Counted from the stretch's first letter, positions 53,934-62,288 are shown. The stretch: 64,000 bases of DNA from Pseudochrobactrum asaccharolyticum (GCF_003314995.1 NZ_QNRH01000006.1:124001-188000), one strand, 5' to 3'. Translations and numbers: made by a program. Notes: generated by a model from the letters alone, not told the origin.

Positions 53934-54728
53934 TTATGCGTGCGCGGGTGCACTTTCCTCAAAAAACAGCGCCTGACTGATCAGAGCCTTGACCATGTCC
54001 GGATTGAACGGTTTGGTGACGAGGAAAGTCGGTTCTGATCTTTCGCCTGTGAGCAGACGCTCCGGAAATGCCGTGATAAAGATCACCGGAATAGCATCGG
54101 TTTTCAGGATATCATTGACCGCATCAATACCGGAGCTACCGTCTGCGAGCTGAATATCCGCCAAAACCATGGCCGGTTTTTCTGCATTATAAAGCGTCAG
54201 AGCTTCCTGATGCGTGCGGGCAATGCCGACAACCTCATGCCCCAGTGTTTCCACCATCTGCTCAATATCCATGGCGATCAGTGGTTCATCTTCAATAATC
54301 ATAATGCGGGTGGCGACATGGCGGGAAATCTGCTCGGAGGCTTCCGAGAGCAGGGCAGAGAAGCCTGCTTCATCTTCCTGCAGGATTTCTGCGGCTTCTT
54401 TATCGTTGAAGCCTTCGACAGAAACCAGAAGGAAAGCCTGACGTGAACGTGGTGTCAGCATAGCCAGATTTTGCGATGCGCGCTTTTCCCATGGGTGTTG
54501 CTGGCCATGATCCGGTATTTCAATGGTCGTGCGGTCGAAAATACTGGAATAAAGCCGGTAGAGCGCTATCTTATCAGATGAACTGTCCGGAAAGACTGAA
54601 ATGTCATCAATAAGCGCTTCAAGGATTGCTGCAACATATGCATCTCCTGCTGATTGTGAGCCGGTAACGGCACGTGAGAAACGGCGGAGGTAAGGCAGAT
54701 GCGGTGCAATACGCGTAGACAATGACAT
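53934..54728 (-). CDS. phyR: PhyR response regulator (anti-anti-sigma factor)
   Basis: Controls the general stress response: phosphorylated PhyR binds NepR and frees sigma EcfG. At 264 residues the N-terminal sigma-like domain (about 5-125; HLPYLRRFSRAVTGSQSAGD and TPRSRQAFLLVSVEGFNDKEAAEIL) mimics sigma regions 2 and 4. The C-terminal receiver (about 140-258) has the phosphoacceptor Asp191 in MVLADIQLADG, IIEDEP at its start and VTKPF for the Lys. Start at 54728, with GGAG upstream; ATG at 54740 adds four residues. A consensus EcfG promoter lies upstream (54779-54803). Confidence 0.96.
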   Translation of the reverse strand: MSLSTRIAPHLPYLRRFSRAVTGSQSAGDAYVAAILEALIDDISVFPDSSSDKIALYRLYSSIFDRTTIEIPDHGQQHPWEKRASQNLAMLTPRSRQAFLLVSVEGFNDKEAAEILQEDEAGFSALLSEASEQISRHVATRIMIIEDEPLIAMDIEQMVETLGHEVVGIARTHQEALTLYNAEKPAMVLADIQLADGSSGIDAVNDILKTDAIPVIFITAFPERLLTGERSEPTFLVTKPFNPDMVKALISQALFFEESAPAHA

Positions 54729-54778
54729 TGAATGCTCCATTTATATCGGCAGTCAGCAGACTGCCTGTTTATGGTTCT

Positions 54779-54803
54779 AACGGCTGACTATAAAAATTGT
54801 TCC
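54779..54803 (-). promoter_or_regulatory. EcfG promoter of phyR
   Basis: On the minus strand GGAAC (54803-54799), 16 nt, CGTT (54782-54779), an exact match to the alphaproteobacterial general stress consensus. It lies about 50 nt upstream of the phyR start. Confidence 0.85.
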
Positions 54804-54811
54804 TGCGTTTG

Positions 54812-54836
54812 GGAACTATTTATTCACCCCTGCATT
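54812..54836 (+). promoter_or_regulatory. EcfG-type promoter of nepR-ecfG
   Basis: GGAAC (54812-54816), 16 nt, CATT (54833-54836); one mismatch in the -10. Back-to-back with the phyR promoter, the two GGAAC boxes being 8 nt apart. Confidence 0.6.
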
Positions 54837-54940
54837 ATGACTTGGATATGGCATCTCAATCGGCTGAATTTCGGAAACCGTAAAAATGCTTTGATCTGAG
54901 CCCCTGTGAAAGTCAGGGCAATAACCGGAATACGACTGAG

Positions 54941-55198
54941 ATGACCAATAAGAACAAAACGCTTCAGGACCAAGATAACGCTATGACCTCATTTTCGCGC
55001 GAGGATTACGCGCAAAACAGCCAGCATTCGGGCAGTTCAAATAAGGGGGATGAACTGGGCGCAAATTCGGAGATCGGTACAAAACTCCGTGCGCTTTATT
55101 CCAGTATTCAGGACGAGACGATTCCTGACCGTTTTCTTGATCTTTTGGAGAAACTTGATCAGGCCGAACGTAAATCTGCTTCTCATTCAAGGAATTAA
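54941..55198 (+). CDS. nepR: Anti-sigma factor NepR
   Basis: Holds EcfG inactive until PhyR-P captures it. The 85 residues have a disordered N-terminal half and the conserved two-helix core GTKLRALYSSIQDETIPDRFLDLLEKLDQA (about 46-76). An ATG at 54983 is a possible alternative start. It precedes ecfG by 5 nt, so the anti-sigma and sigma are co-translated. Divergent from phyR, the classical arrangement in alphaproteobacteria. Confidence 0.93.
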   Translation: MTNKNKTLQDQDNAMTSFSREDYAQNSQHSGSSNKGDELGANSEIGTKLRALYSSIQDETIPDRFLDLLEKLDQAERKSASHSRN

Positions 55199-55203
55199 GA
55201 GGA

Positions 55204-55752
55204 ATGGCGGAGGAGAGAGACGAATTCAAGCGGCTGATGCTTGCAGCCTTACCGGGCCTGCGAGCCTTTGCCGTGTCGCTGTCAGGTCAGCAGGATAAAG
55301 CTGATGATCTGGTGCAGGATACGATTATGAAAGCCTGGGGCAAACGTGACAGCTTTGAGATGGGCACCAATATCAAAGCCTGGCTGTTTACGATTTTGCG
55401 TAATGAATTTTACAGTCAGATGCGCAAGCGCGGCCGTGAGATACAGGATTCTGACGGTTTTTATACAGAGCGTCTGGCAGTGCATCCGTCTCAATATGGT
55501 TCGCTGGACTTGCAAGATTTCCGCAAAGCTTTGAATGAGCTGCCGGATGATCAGCGTGAAGCCATTATTCTGATCGGCGCTTCCGGCTTTTCCTATGAGG
55601 AAGCGGCAGAAATTTGTGAGTGCGCTGTCGGCACAATCAAAAGCCGTGTCAGCCGTGCGCGTGTCCGCTTGCAGGAACTACTCGATATTAAAGGCAATTC
55701 TGATTACGGGCCGGACGAAGCGTCATCACAAGTGACAATGCGCTCTTTTTAA
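55204..55752 (+). CDS. ecfG: General stress sigma factor EcfG
   Basis: An ECF sigma factor of 182 residues (ECF15 type). Region 2 (about 15-85) has DDLVQDTIMKAWGKRDSFEMG and IKAWLFTILRNEFYSQMRK. Region 4 (about 110-165) has ALNELPDDQREAIILIGASGFSYEEAAEICECAVGTIKSRVSRARVRL. GAGGA precedes the ATG. Its promoter consensus (GGAAC-N16-CGTT) appears several times in the surrounding 6 kb, so it directs its own regulon here. Confidence 0.95.
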   Translation: MAEERDEFKRLMLAALPGLRAFAVSLSGQQDKADDLVQDTIMKAWGKRDSFEMGTNIKAWLFTILRNEFYSQMRKRGREIQDSDGFYTERLAVHPSQYGSLDLQDFRKALNELPDDQREAIILIGASGFSYEEAAEICECAVGTIKSRVSRARVRLQELLDIKGNSDYGPDEASSQVTMRSF

Positions 55753-55768
55753 GCGGAGTTCAGACTAT

Positions 55769-56692
55769 TTGAAGATAATCGCAGTGCTGAATGGTGAAAG
55801 CGGTACTTTGCGCACGCTGGATATCGCGGCGTTTATCGCAGATGCGAAAGCTGCATTCACCGCAGAGGGTCATGAGTTACACTGCGACGTCACCGACGGG
55901 GAGCATATTCTTAGCGTTCTCGAAGCGGCCGCGCAAAACCCTGATTATGATGTTTTGCTGGCCGGTGGCGGTGATGGTACAATCTCTGCAGCAGCTGCAC
56001 TGGCATGGCACAATGATAAAATATTAGGCGTCTTGCCCGCAGGGACAATGAACCTGTTCGCACGCTCCCTGAATATGCCGCAAAATATCAGTGTCAGTAT
56101 TCACGCTTTGGTACGTGCCACTGTTCAGGCGGTTGATATCGGTACCTGTAACGGACAGGTCTTTGTGCATCAGGTGGCGATTGGCTTGCATCCGCTGCTT
56201 ATCCGTATTCGCGAGAAATATAATTATTCTTCCCGCTTCGGTAAAATCTGGGCGAATTTTCGCGCTATGGTGCAATTGATCAGGCATGTGCCCCGCGTAA
56301 AGACGGAGGCCGTTATTGACGGCCGCACAATCAAAGGCGTGTATTCCGCTCTGGCGATTTCCAATAACCCCTATGGCGACGGCGTTTTGCCGGTTGCACC
56401 GGATGTACAGACAGGGCGGCTGGGGTTTTATCTGGCGAAGCCCTTGCCGGTGAGCGGAATGATCCGGTTGTTCTGGGATATTCTGCGCGGCAAGTGGCGC
56501 AGTAATCTCGCGATCGCGGAAGATCATGCCCGTTCTGTGCAGCTAAAAACTGTGACGCATAAAACACATCAATATATGTCTGTTGACGGGGAATTGCTGC
56601 CTTTGCCCGCTACTCTGGAAATACAAATCCATCCGGCTGCACTGAAGGTGCTGATGCCGGAAGATGTGGGGCAGATGCTTAAAGATCTCTGA
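55769..56692 (+). CDS. Diacylglycerol/lipid kinase family protein
   Basis: A 307-residue lipid kinase of the DAGK/YegS fold. The ATP-binding LLAGGGDGTISAAAALAWHN (about 70-89), with ILGVLPAGTMNLFARSLNMP and a C-terminal VDGELLPLPATLEIQ, is the family pattern. Cytosolic or peripherally membrane bound. The start is TTG at 55769 (GGAG upstream). It lies 16 nt after ecfG and may be co-transcribed with nepR-ecfG, which would tie lipid remodelling to the stress response. The exact substrate is unknown. A terminator follows immediately. Confidence 0.87.
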   Translation: MKIIAVLNGESGTLRTLDIAAFIADAKAAFTAEGHELHCDVTDGEHILSVLEAAAQNPDYDVLLAGGGDGTISAAAALAWHNDKILGVLPAGTMNLFARSLNMPQNISVSIHALVRATVQAVDIGTCNGQVFVHQVAIGLHPLLIRIREKYNYSSRFGKIWANFRAMVQLIRHVPRVKTEAVIDGRTIKGVYSALAISNNPYGDGVLPVAPDVQTGRLGFYLAKPLPVSGMIRLFWDILRGKWRSNLAIAEDHARSVQLKTVTHKTHQYMSVDGELLPLPATLEIQIHPAALKVLMPEDVGQMLKDL

Positions 56693-56693
56693 A

Positions 56694-56728
56694 AAAAACA
56701 CCGCGCAGAAATATCTGCGCGGTGTTTT
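56694..56728 (+). terminator. Terminator after the lipid kinase gene
   Basis: Fifteen-base perfect arms beginning AAAACACCGCGCAGA around AATA. It directly abuts the type B repeat beginning at 56729. Confidence 0.9.
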
Positions 56729-56836
56729 AGAGCGTTTCACAGTCAAGTTGGATCAACTTGGACAACCCGGGATAATGCGACAATTAAAAAATTTGAGACG
56801 CGAGCGCAGTGGGTACGATTAAACGCGATACGCTCT
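56729..56836. repeat. Type B palindromic repeat
   Basis: Bounded by AGAGCG and CGCTCT; 108 nt. It contains CACAGTCAAGTTGGATCAAC and a GCGACAA segment. The 34 nt at 56793-56826 are identical to 62230-62263. It lies at the 3' end of the 78-residue protein gene. Confidence 0.8.
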
Positions 56837-56840
56837 GGTC

Positions 56841-57077
56841 TTATAGCGTAGCCGCGCCGGTATCGTCAGAGCTGGCGCCGAGCTTTTCCAGAGCAAGCTC
56901 GATTTCTCGCAAATCTTTATTCAGCCCGTCATCGGGATCCATGCCGCCTTCAGTCGCCGCACGCTGAATATCACGCGCGTCTTCCTGAAGTTTCATAAGC
57001 GCATCGATTTTGTCTTGCCTGGTCTGAGACGTATTTTTGAGGATGTCGTCAAGCTGAGCTTTTGTTGAGCTGGTCAT
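56841..57077 (-). CDS. Small helical protein of unknown function
   Basis: A 78-residue soluble protein, highly charged and helical. Residues 10-40 resemble a heptad pattern (LDDILKNTSQTRQDKIDALMKLQEDARDI) and 50-70 are acidic; no family recognised. The start is supported by AAGGAGACC just upstream. It follows the YqjE-like gene by 59 nt on the same strand. It is the last gene of the series DUF883-like, YqjE-like, this one, and so probably under the EcfG promoter at 57989-58013. Confidence 0.7.
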   Translation of the reverse strand: MTSSTKAQLDDILKNTSQTRQDKIDALMKLQEDARDIQRAATEGGMDPDDGLNKDLREIELALEKLGASSDDTGAATL

Positions 57078-57136
57078 TGATGGTCTCCTTAGGGTTGTGG
57101 CTGAGCTGAACTCTGCGGAGGGGAGGCGGGCAGTGT

Positions 57137-57598
57137 TTAGCTGCCCTGATCCTTCTTCGGGGGGCTATCGGTTTTTTTATCCTTTGACAGCAGGCTGACT
57201 GCAAGCAATCCGGCAACCGGCAATGCTAAAGTCAGAAGCGGCTTTTTAAGCAGTGTCGGCACAGCTGCAACGGCAGCGGCTGTCAGAGCCGCATTCGTGT
57301 CGATGGCAGCGCGTCGCTCTTCAAGCCGGCGCTTTTCTGCATTATCCATGACGCGGTTGATGATAAAGGCAAGGATGGCCAGTACCACACAACCGGCAGT
57401 AATGATTAGTGCCGCGATAATCAGGCCGAAATGCATCATCAGTGCGAAAAACAATGCCATTAACAGGAAGAATGTGCCTGTGAGCAGGGCAACCGCCATA
57501 ATCGTATAAAGTATGGCGCTGCGCTTGGCGCGCTGTGTTGCCGCTTGCACTTCGCTGCCGATAATAGCTGAGATAACCGGTGTGAAGAGTTTCAGCAT
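57137..57598 (-). CDS. YqjE/DUF1469-like membrane protein (phage holin superfamily annotation)
   Basis: A 153-residue protein with a short helical head, two adjacent membrane segments (about 30-52 and 56-80, LYTIMAVALLTGTFFLLMALFF and LIIAALIITAGCVVLAILAFI), a charged middle and another hydrophobic stretch (about 118-135). It has the layout of YqjE/DUF1469 proteins, which databases often call phage holin family III, but no phage genes are near. It sits 1 nt after the DUF883-like gene, matching the yqjD-yqjE order of enterobacteria. Confidence 0.78.
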   Translation of the reverse strand: MLKLFTPVISAIIGSEVQAATQRAKRSAILYTIMAVALLTGTFFLLMALFFALMMHFGLIIAALIITAGCVVLAILAFIINRVMDNAEKRRLEERRAAIDTNAALTAAAVAAVPTLLKKPLLTLALPVAGLLAVSLLSKDKKTDSPPKKDQGS

Positions 57599-57599
57599 G

Positions 57600-57929
57600 T
57601 TAGCGCCGTGTCAGAGCAGCGACGAGATAGCCGAAGGCTGCAGCCAGTGCGAGCGATGTCACCGGACGCTCCTGCACATAATCTGTAACCTGCTGTTCAA
57701 CCGAGCAGGCGCTGCTTTTGAGTGAGTTCAAAGCATCTTCGCCCTGTTCATAAGCATCATTATAGGCATCGGATGCGTCTTGTCTGACCTGATTGATCTT
57801 ACGTGATCCCATATCTGTCAGTGTGGCGGCAATCGCAGCAATATCTTCTTTAAGCTGGGCAATCTGCGCCTGCAATTCTGCAGTGCTTTCGTCCTGAACG
57901 TCATTTACGATTTTAGTTTCACGAGCCAT
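57600..57929 (-). CDS. YqjD/ElaB/DUF883-like membrane-anchored protein
   Basis: A 109-residue protein. A charged helical N-terminal region (1-85; STAELQAQIAQLKEDIAAIAATL and NQVRQDASDAYNDAYEQGEDAL) ends in a hydrophobic C-terminal anchor, RPVTSLALAAAFGYLVAALTRR. Family members bind ribosomes and anchor them to the membrane in stationary phase in E. coli. A consensus EcfG promoter lies 60-84 nt upstream, so the gene belongs to the general stress regulon. Confidence 0.85.
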   Translation of the reverse strand: MARETKIVNDVQDESTAELQAQIAQLKEDIAAIAATLTDMGSRKINQVRQDASDAYNDAYEQGEDALNSLKSSACSVEQQVTDYVQERPVTSLALAAAFGYLVAALTRR

Positions 57930-57988
57930 TGATGCCTCCGGTAAATGGAATGAGCAAATTATCGGGTTTCGTTTGAATTCAAGAATAT

Positions 57989-58013
57989 AACGTAGCTTTA
58001 AGCTAATGGTTCC
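57989..58013 (-). promoter_or_regulatory. EcfG promoter of the DUF883-YqjE operon
   Basis: On the minus strand GGAAC (58013-58009), 16 nt, CGTT (57992-57989); exact consensus. Confidence 0.85.
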
Positions 58014-58182
58014 ACGGTTTCATTGCCAGAGGGCTTCCGGAAAACAGTTGCCCGCCAAGACTATAATCGGCAATCAGGGTTAATTGCGTTTTTGTGATGC
58101 AAAATTCAGAGCATAATAAAACAGCAGCCCGCACGCTAAGCGCAGACTGCCGCTAAATGGGAGAGTTGTGAGAAATAGAGTG

Positions 58183-58341
58183 TCAGGCAATCATCAAAAT
58201 GAGAGCCGCAATAAACAGGCATGCGGCGGTCACATAAAAACCGGTGCGTAAAACTGCGGTTTCCTGCCGTTCCGGTTCAAAAGAACCTGCCATTGCAGTG
58301 CGGGCGGCAGCTTCAATGGTCTGCATATCTTTGTGCATCAT
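58183..58341 (-). CDS. Small membrane protein of 52 residues
   Basis: The minus strand encodes a 52-residue protein, MMHKDMQTIEAAARTAMAGS onward. It has a short amphipathic head and one membrane helix (about 33-51, TGFYVTAACLFIAALILMIA). GGAGAC lies 6-11 nt upstream of the ATG pair at 58341/58338. A GGAAC-N16-CATT site (58411-58435) lies 70-94 nt upstream. No family is recognised. Both RBS and promoter argue that it is real even though it is below usual calling limits. Confidence 0.7.
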   Translation of the reverse strand: MMHKDMQTIEAAARTAMAGSFEPERQETAVLRTGFYVTAACLFIAALILMIA

Positions 58342-58410
58342 CTACTGTCTCCGTAATCATTATGACATTGTCAGAAGTCTATAATGGTATGCACCACCAT
58401 ATACGGCTTT

Positions 58411-58435
58411 AATGCGACAGCTATATGATTGTTCC
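58411..58435 (-). promoter_or_regulatory. Possible EcfG promoter of the 52-residue protein gene
   Basis: On the minus strand GGAAC (58435-58431), 16 nt, CATT (58414-58411), the same -10 variant as at nepR. Confidence 0.55.
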
Positions 58436-58847
58436 TTGGCGCGATCTTAATATTTGACGATACAGAGCCGGATATGCAAACCTGTATATAATTGTCATGT
58501 TATGGATTGGCGATTGCGGCTATAATCTTATCTGCGACAGCGACTCACCAAAGCTGCGGATCGGAAAAAGCAGCTTACCGGCACAGGAAAATGTTTTTTC
58601 GTATAAAATAATTCCTTTGTTTTAGTGAATAAGTTCCCGATTTGGGGCAAATAACAGCAGAATGACGGGTTTTTATAAAACATGACTTGCGGCGTCATGT
58701 TTGATGGTTGTATTGCAGGTACTGAAAAGGCAGTTGCCGGATTGTTTCAGTAAAACCGTGTAAGCGCGGAGCAGGCTTGTCCTGCATAAGCTGAGAATCT
58801 TAAAGGCCGGACTGTCCCTGATAATGAAATGCAGTGAGGTCTAAGCG
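58436..58847. other. Region upstream of exbB-exbD-tonB
   Basis: About 410 nt without a gene. It holds a perfect inverted repeat AAACATGAC-N7-GTCATGTTT at 58678-58702, which may be an operator, and an AT-rich stretch (58592-58632). I could not recognise a RirA or Irr box. Confidence 0.4.
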
Positions 58848-60035
58848 GTGGTTAAGACGGTGTCCAAGGCAGCAACATCATTCAAGGCAGGATTGTCAGT
58901 ATTTGTTCTCACGGCCTGTCTGGCGGGCGGGAATATGCTGAGTTCTGCAGTACCGGCTATGGCACAGGAAGCGCAACCGCAGCAATCCGCCCCGCAAGCC
59001 CAGCAGGAAACACCGGCCGTTGCTACACCGGCACCGGTTGCACCATCTGCAACAACACCTTCTACTACTGAACCGGCTGCAATGCAGCCGTCATCCGGTG
59101 CGACTGCGCCGGTACAGCCATCACCGAGCCAGAGCGCAGGCGAGCAGGGAACTCCGGCTACACAACCGGTGCAAACTGCACCGGAAGGTCAGACAACAGG
59201 TGCTGCTGCACCGAACACACCGGCCAATAATCCGGCTCAGCCTGAAGCAACCACACCGGTACGCACTGCGGATAATGGCTTGCAGATCCCGCATGATCTT
59301 TCCCCTTGGGGTATGTTCATGGCCGCGGACTGGGTTGTGAAGGCTGTGATGATCGGTCTGGCCATTGCCTCTCTGGCAACATGGACAGTGTGGTTGGCCA
59401 AAACTCTTGAAATTGCCGGTGCACGCAGCCGTGCGCGTCGCGCCCTGAAAGAAGTATCCCACGCAGAAAATCTGGCGTCTGCAGTACAGGCTCTGGAAAA
59501 GACCCGTGGCCCTGGTGCGCATCTCGTTCGTGCTGCACAGGAAGAGGTTTCGCAATCCGCATCGGCCGCTGCTTTTGTCGGCGGTGAAGGTCTGAAAGAG
59601 CGTGTTGCATCACGACTCAGCCGTATTGAAGCCGGTGCTGGTCGCCGTCTTGCTAAAGGCACCGGTATTCTCGCAACCATCGGTTCTGTAGCGCCGTTTG
59701 TCGGTCTGTTCGGTACTGTATGGGGAATTATGAACTCCTTTATTGGTATTTCCGAAGCGCAGACTACCAATCTGGCCGTTGTGGCGCCGGGTATTGCGGA
59801 AGCCCTGCTGGCCACCGCGATCGGTCTGGTTGCAGCTATTCCTGCGGTTATTATTTATAATATTTTCGCCCGTTCGGTCACATCCTACCGTCATCTGCTG
59901 GCCGATGTCGGCGCTGGTGTTGAGCGTCTGGTTAGCCGTGATCTGGATATTCGTGCAGCCCGTGAAATTGTGCAGAAACAAGCAGCCCGTGTTAATCCGG
60001 CGCAGTCTGCACCAGTGGCAAAAGCAGCGGAGTAA
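58848..60035 (+). CDS. exbB: TonB-system proton channel ExbB with long Pro/Ala-rich extension
   Basis: Energises TonB-dependent outer membrane uptake. The 395 residues begin with a signal peptide (about 1-39, ending AMA). A Pro/Ala/Thr/Gln-rich periplasmic region spans about 40-150. The ExbB body from about 155 has three membrane segments and the conserved [25 protein letters not shown] and [30 protein letters not shown]. The start is a GTG at 58848. It shares the last block almost exactly with TolQ at 26929. Next genes exbD (5 nt) and tonB (3 nt) form a single operon. Confidence 0.93.
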   Translation: MVKTVSKAATSFKAGLSVFVLTACLAGGNMLSSAVPAMAQEAQPQQSAPQAQQETPAVATPAPVAPSATTPSTTEPAAMQPSSGATAPVQPSPSQSAGEQGTPATQPVQTAPEGQTTGAAAPNTPANNPAQPEATTPVRTADNGLQIPHDLSPWGMFMAADWVVKAVMIGLAIASLATWTVWLAKTLEIAGARSRARRALKEVSHAENLASAVQALEKTRGPGAHLVRAAQEEVSQSASAAAFVGGEGLKERVASRLSRIEAGAGRRLAKGTGILATIGSVAPFVGLFGTVWGIMNSFIGISEAQTTNLAVVAPGIAEALLATAIGLVAAIPAVIIYNIFARSVTSYRHLLADVGAGVERLVSRDLDIRAAREIVQKQAARVNPAQSAPVAKAAE

Positions 60036-60040
60036 GCGAT

Positions 60041-60523
60041 ATGGGCAGCCGTTTGCGTGAAGATGCCGGTGACGAACTGCAGGAAAGCCATGAAATCAAC
60101 GTGACGCCGTTTATCGACGTGATGTTGGTGCTTCTGATTATCTTCATGGTGGCAGCACCTCTGGCAACCGTTGATATTAATGTTGACCTGCCTGCTGCCA
60201 GTGCAACACCGCAGCCACGTCCTGATAAGCCGGTTTATCTGACCCTGAAAGATGATCTCAGCATCAGCCTTGGCAATGATGCTGTGCCCCGCGATGCTTT
60301 GGCTGTTTCGCTGGATCGTTTGTCAGAAGGCAATAAAGAGACCCGCATTTTCCTGCGCGCGGACAAGATGGTCGGTTATGGCGAGCTGATGAATGTCATG
60401 AATCTGCTGCGTGAAGCAGGCTATCTGAAAATCGCGCTGGTTGGTCTCGAAACACTTGGCGCAACGGACGGCACTGCCACGCCTGTGACAGCACCGCCTG
60501 CCGGACAGAGCGCAGGGGAGTGA
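60041..60523 (+). CDS. exbD: TonB-system protein ExbD
   Basis: Proton-binding partner of ExbB and TonB. The 160 residues have a short cytoplasmic head, one membrane helix at about 23-42 with proton Asp26 in NVTPFIDVMLVLLIIFMVA, and a periplasmic domain (45-140; NVDLPAASATPQPRPDKPVYLTLKDDLSISLG). The C-terminal residues 140-160 are Pro/Ala/Thr-rich. The membrane helix is nearly identical to TolR Asp33. Confidence 0.95.
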   Translation: MGSRLREDAGDELQESHEINVTPFIDVMLVLLIIFMVAAPLATVDINVDLPAASATPQPRPDKPVYLTLKDDLSISLGNDAVPRDALAVSLDRLSEGNKETRIFLRADKMVGYGELMNVMNLLREAGYLKIALVGLETLGATDGTATPVTAPPAGQSAGE

Positions 60524-60526
60524 GAC

Positions 60527-61453
60527 GTGAAGGAATTGCCGATCGATCACCCGCCGGTGAAGGGAATGAAAAACGGATCGACTGTTGAACAGTCCGGCGG
60601 TGCCTGGAAAGACATGACACGCTGGCTTGGTGCCGGTGCGATTGTTTTGATGGCGCATGCGGCAGGGGCTTATGCTTTGCATGCGTCTGTTCCGGAACTG
60701 GTGCCGGATGGTGAGCCGCCGGCGGCAATTATGATGGAGCTTGATCCGGTAGCTCAGGCACCGGAAGTGGAAGAAGATTCTGTTGCACCATCTGCGGAAG
60801 CCTCACAAAATCCTGATGAAGCCGAAGTTGAACCGGAGCAGCCGGTTGAGCAGGTCGAGGAAGTGACACCTGAGGAGCCTGTTGAGGAACAGCAGGAAGT
60901 TGCTGAAGCCGAGCCGGTGGAAGAAGTGACACCGGAAGTGCCGGAAGCACCAAAACCTGAAGTGGTTCTGCCGAAGAAGGTTGAAAAGCCGAAAAAGGTA
61001 GAGAAAAAAGAACCAAAACCTGAGAAGCCGAAGGAAAAGCCAAAACCTAAGGAAAAGGCTAAGAAAACACAGAAGGCCGAGCAAACACAGGCTGCTTCTG
61101 CACCGCAGATCAATGCGCAGAATTCCTCACGTGTTGCAGCCAATGCCAATCGTCAGAGCTCGGCATCTGCCGGCGTCAGCTCTGCTAAATGGCAGTCGAA
61201 GCTTTATGCGCATCTTAATCGTAAGAAGCGCTCTGCCCAGCGCGCTATCGGACGGAATAACAAGGGTATTGTTAATCTGACCTTTGTGATTGATCCGGCA
61301 GGCAATGTACTGTCAGCCCGTGCAAATTCCGGTAATCCGGTCATGGATCAGGCTGTTGTGGAAATGGTGAAAAAGGCTTCGCCGGTTCCTGCACCGCCAC
61401 CGGCTATTGCAGAGGCACGCAAGTCTATTAGTGTTCCGATTAAATTCGACTGA
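60527..61453 (+). CDS. tonB: TonB energy transducer
   Basis: Links ExbBD to TonB-dependent receptors. The 308 residues have one membrane helix (about 32-52, WLGAGAIVLMAHAAGAYALH), then a Pro/Glu/Val/Lys-rich arm (about 65-185; many PEEPVEE and KPKEKPK units). The C-terminal TonB domain (about 220-308) carries YAHLNRKKRSAQRAIGRNNKGIVNLTFVIDPAGNVL. The start is GTG at 60527. A repeat and a bidirectional terminator follow. Iron or cobalamin uptake cannot be distinguished from this window. Confidence 0.93.
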   Translation: MKELPIDHPPVKGMKNGSTVEQSGGAWKDMTRWLGAGAIVLMAHAAGAYALHASVPELVPDGEPPAAIMMELDPVAQAPEVEEDSVAPSAEASQNPDEAEVEPEQPVEQVEEVTPEEPVEEQQEVAEAEPVEEVTPEVPEAPKPEVVLPKKVEKPKKVEKKEPKPEKPKEKPKPKEKAKKTQKAEQTQAASAPQINAQNSSRVAANANRQSSASAGVSSAKWQSKLYAHLNRKKRSAQRAIGRNNKGIVNLTFVIDPAGNVLSARANSGNPVMDQAVVEMVKKASPVPAPPPAIAEARKSISVPIKFD

Positions 61454-61457
61454 TGCT

Positions 61458-61497
61458 AGAGCGACCTTTGTGTGCCATGTCTGGCACACGGCGCTTT
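61458..61497. repeat. Short AGAGCG hairpin repeat after tonB
   Basis: AGAGCG, a TGTGTGCCA/TGGCACACG stem and GGCGCTTT. It has the same layout as 18005-18044. Confidence 0.5.
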
Positions 61498-61502
61498 AAG
61501 AT

Positions 61503-61541
61503 GTAAAAAAGCCCCGCATGATCATCATGCGGGGCTTTTTT
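61503..61541. terminator. Bidirectional terminator between tonB and dut
   Basis: Perfect 12-base arms GCCCCGCATGAT/ATCATGCGGGGC flanked by A-run and T-run. Confidence 0.92.
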
Positions 61542-61561
61542 AATTCTGTTTTACAGAGGGC

Positions 61562-62044
61562 TTATTTTTGGCCGGTTGAACCAAAGCCACCGGCACCGCG
61601 TACGGTTTCGCTGACCTGATCGCGTTCTTCGACTTCAACCTGTGTCACCGGCGCGATAACAGCCTGCGCAATGCGCATGCCGCGCTCAATGCGGAAATCA
61701 TCATCGCCGAGATTGATCAGCAGCACTTTGACCTCACCGCGGTAATCGCTGTCGATTGTACCCGGTGTATTGAGGCAGGTAATGCCGTTTTTGAAAGCAA
61801 GGCCGGAACGTGGACGGATCTGCGCTTCGTAACCTTCTTCCAGTTCAAAAATCAGGCCGGTTGGCACCAGAGTACGACGACCCGGCAGCAGAACGATCTG
61901 GCGGTCTTCCGGCACGGCTGCACGTAAATCCATGCCAGCGGAACCCGAGGTTTCATAGGCTGGCAGATCCAGACCTTCAGCATGTTCAAGACGCACAATT
62001 CCGAGCTTCGGACGGCGGGAAGATGAAGAGGAATTGGCAGTCAT
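61562..62044 (-). CDS. dut: dUTP diphosphatase (dUTPase)
   Basis: Hydrolyses dUTP to dUMP to keep uracil out of DNA and feed thymidylate synthesis. The 160-residue trimeric-type enzyme shows the five motifs: SAGMDLRA (35-42), [11 protein letters not shown] (about 77-87), [13 protein letters not shown] (about 92-104) with the catalytic Asp, MRIAQAVI, and the C-terminal P-loop-like GAGGFGSTG. Residues 1-14 are Ser-rich and variable. It lies alone on the minus strand. Confidence 0.96.
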   Translation of the reverse strand: MTANSSSSSRRPKLGIVRLEHAEGLDLPAYETSGSAGMDLRAAVPEDRQIVLLPGRRTLVPTGLIFELEEGYEAQIRPRSGLAFKNGITCLNTPGTIDSDYRGEVKVLLINLGDDDFRIERGMRIAQAVIAPVTQVEVEERDQVSETVRGAGGFGSTGQK

Positions 62045-62168
62045 GATAAACCCTTTTCAGCAATATATGATTTAAAATGAGCACTAAACATATTGGGACG
62101 CTTTTTGAAAGAGAGCAGTCCGCGTCAAAGGAATTTAATTGTTCAGATCATCATTCTGAAAAATCACT

Positions 62169-62273
62169 AGAGCATGTCTGGCTCAAATGTATTCATTTAG
62201 CGTTTGTGAACATGCGACACTTAAAAGAATTGAGACGCGAGCGCAGTGGGTACGATTAAACGCAACACGCTCT
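62169..62273. repeat. Type B palindromic repeat
   Basis: Bounded by AGAGC and CGCTCT, 105 nt. 62230-62263 is identical over 34 nt to 56793-56826. It lies between dut and the Lrp-family gene. Confidence 0.8.
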
Positions 62274-62288
62274 AGAGTGCTGAAAACC

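Noticed and set aside
57137-57598. Prophage remnant (holin-like annotation)
   Set aside because: No other phage genes; the YqjE-type context explains the membrane protein.
60754-61149. Phe/Ser-rich frames antisense to tonB
   Set aside because: Artefact of the Pro/Glu/Lys-rich TonB arm.
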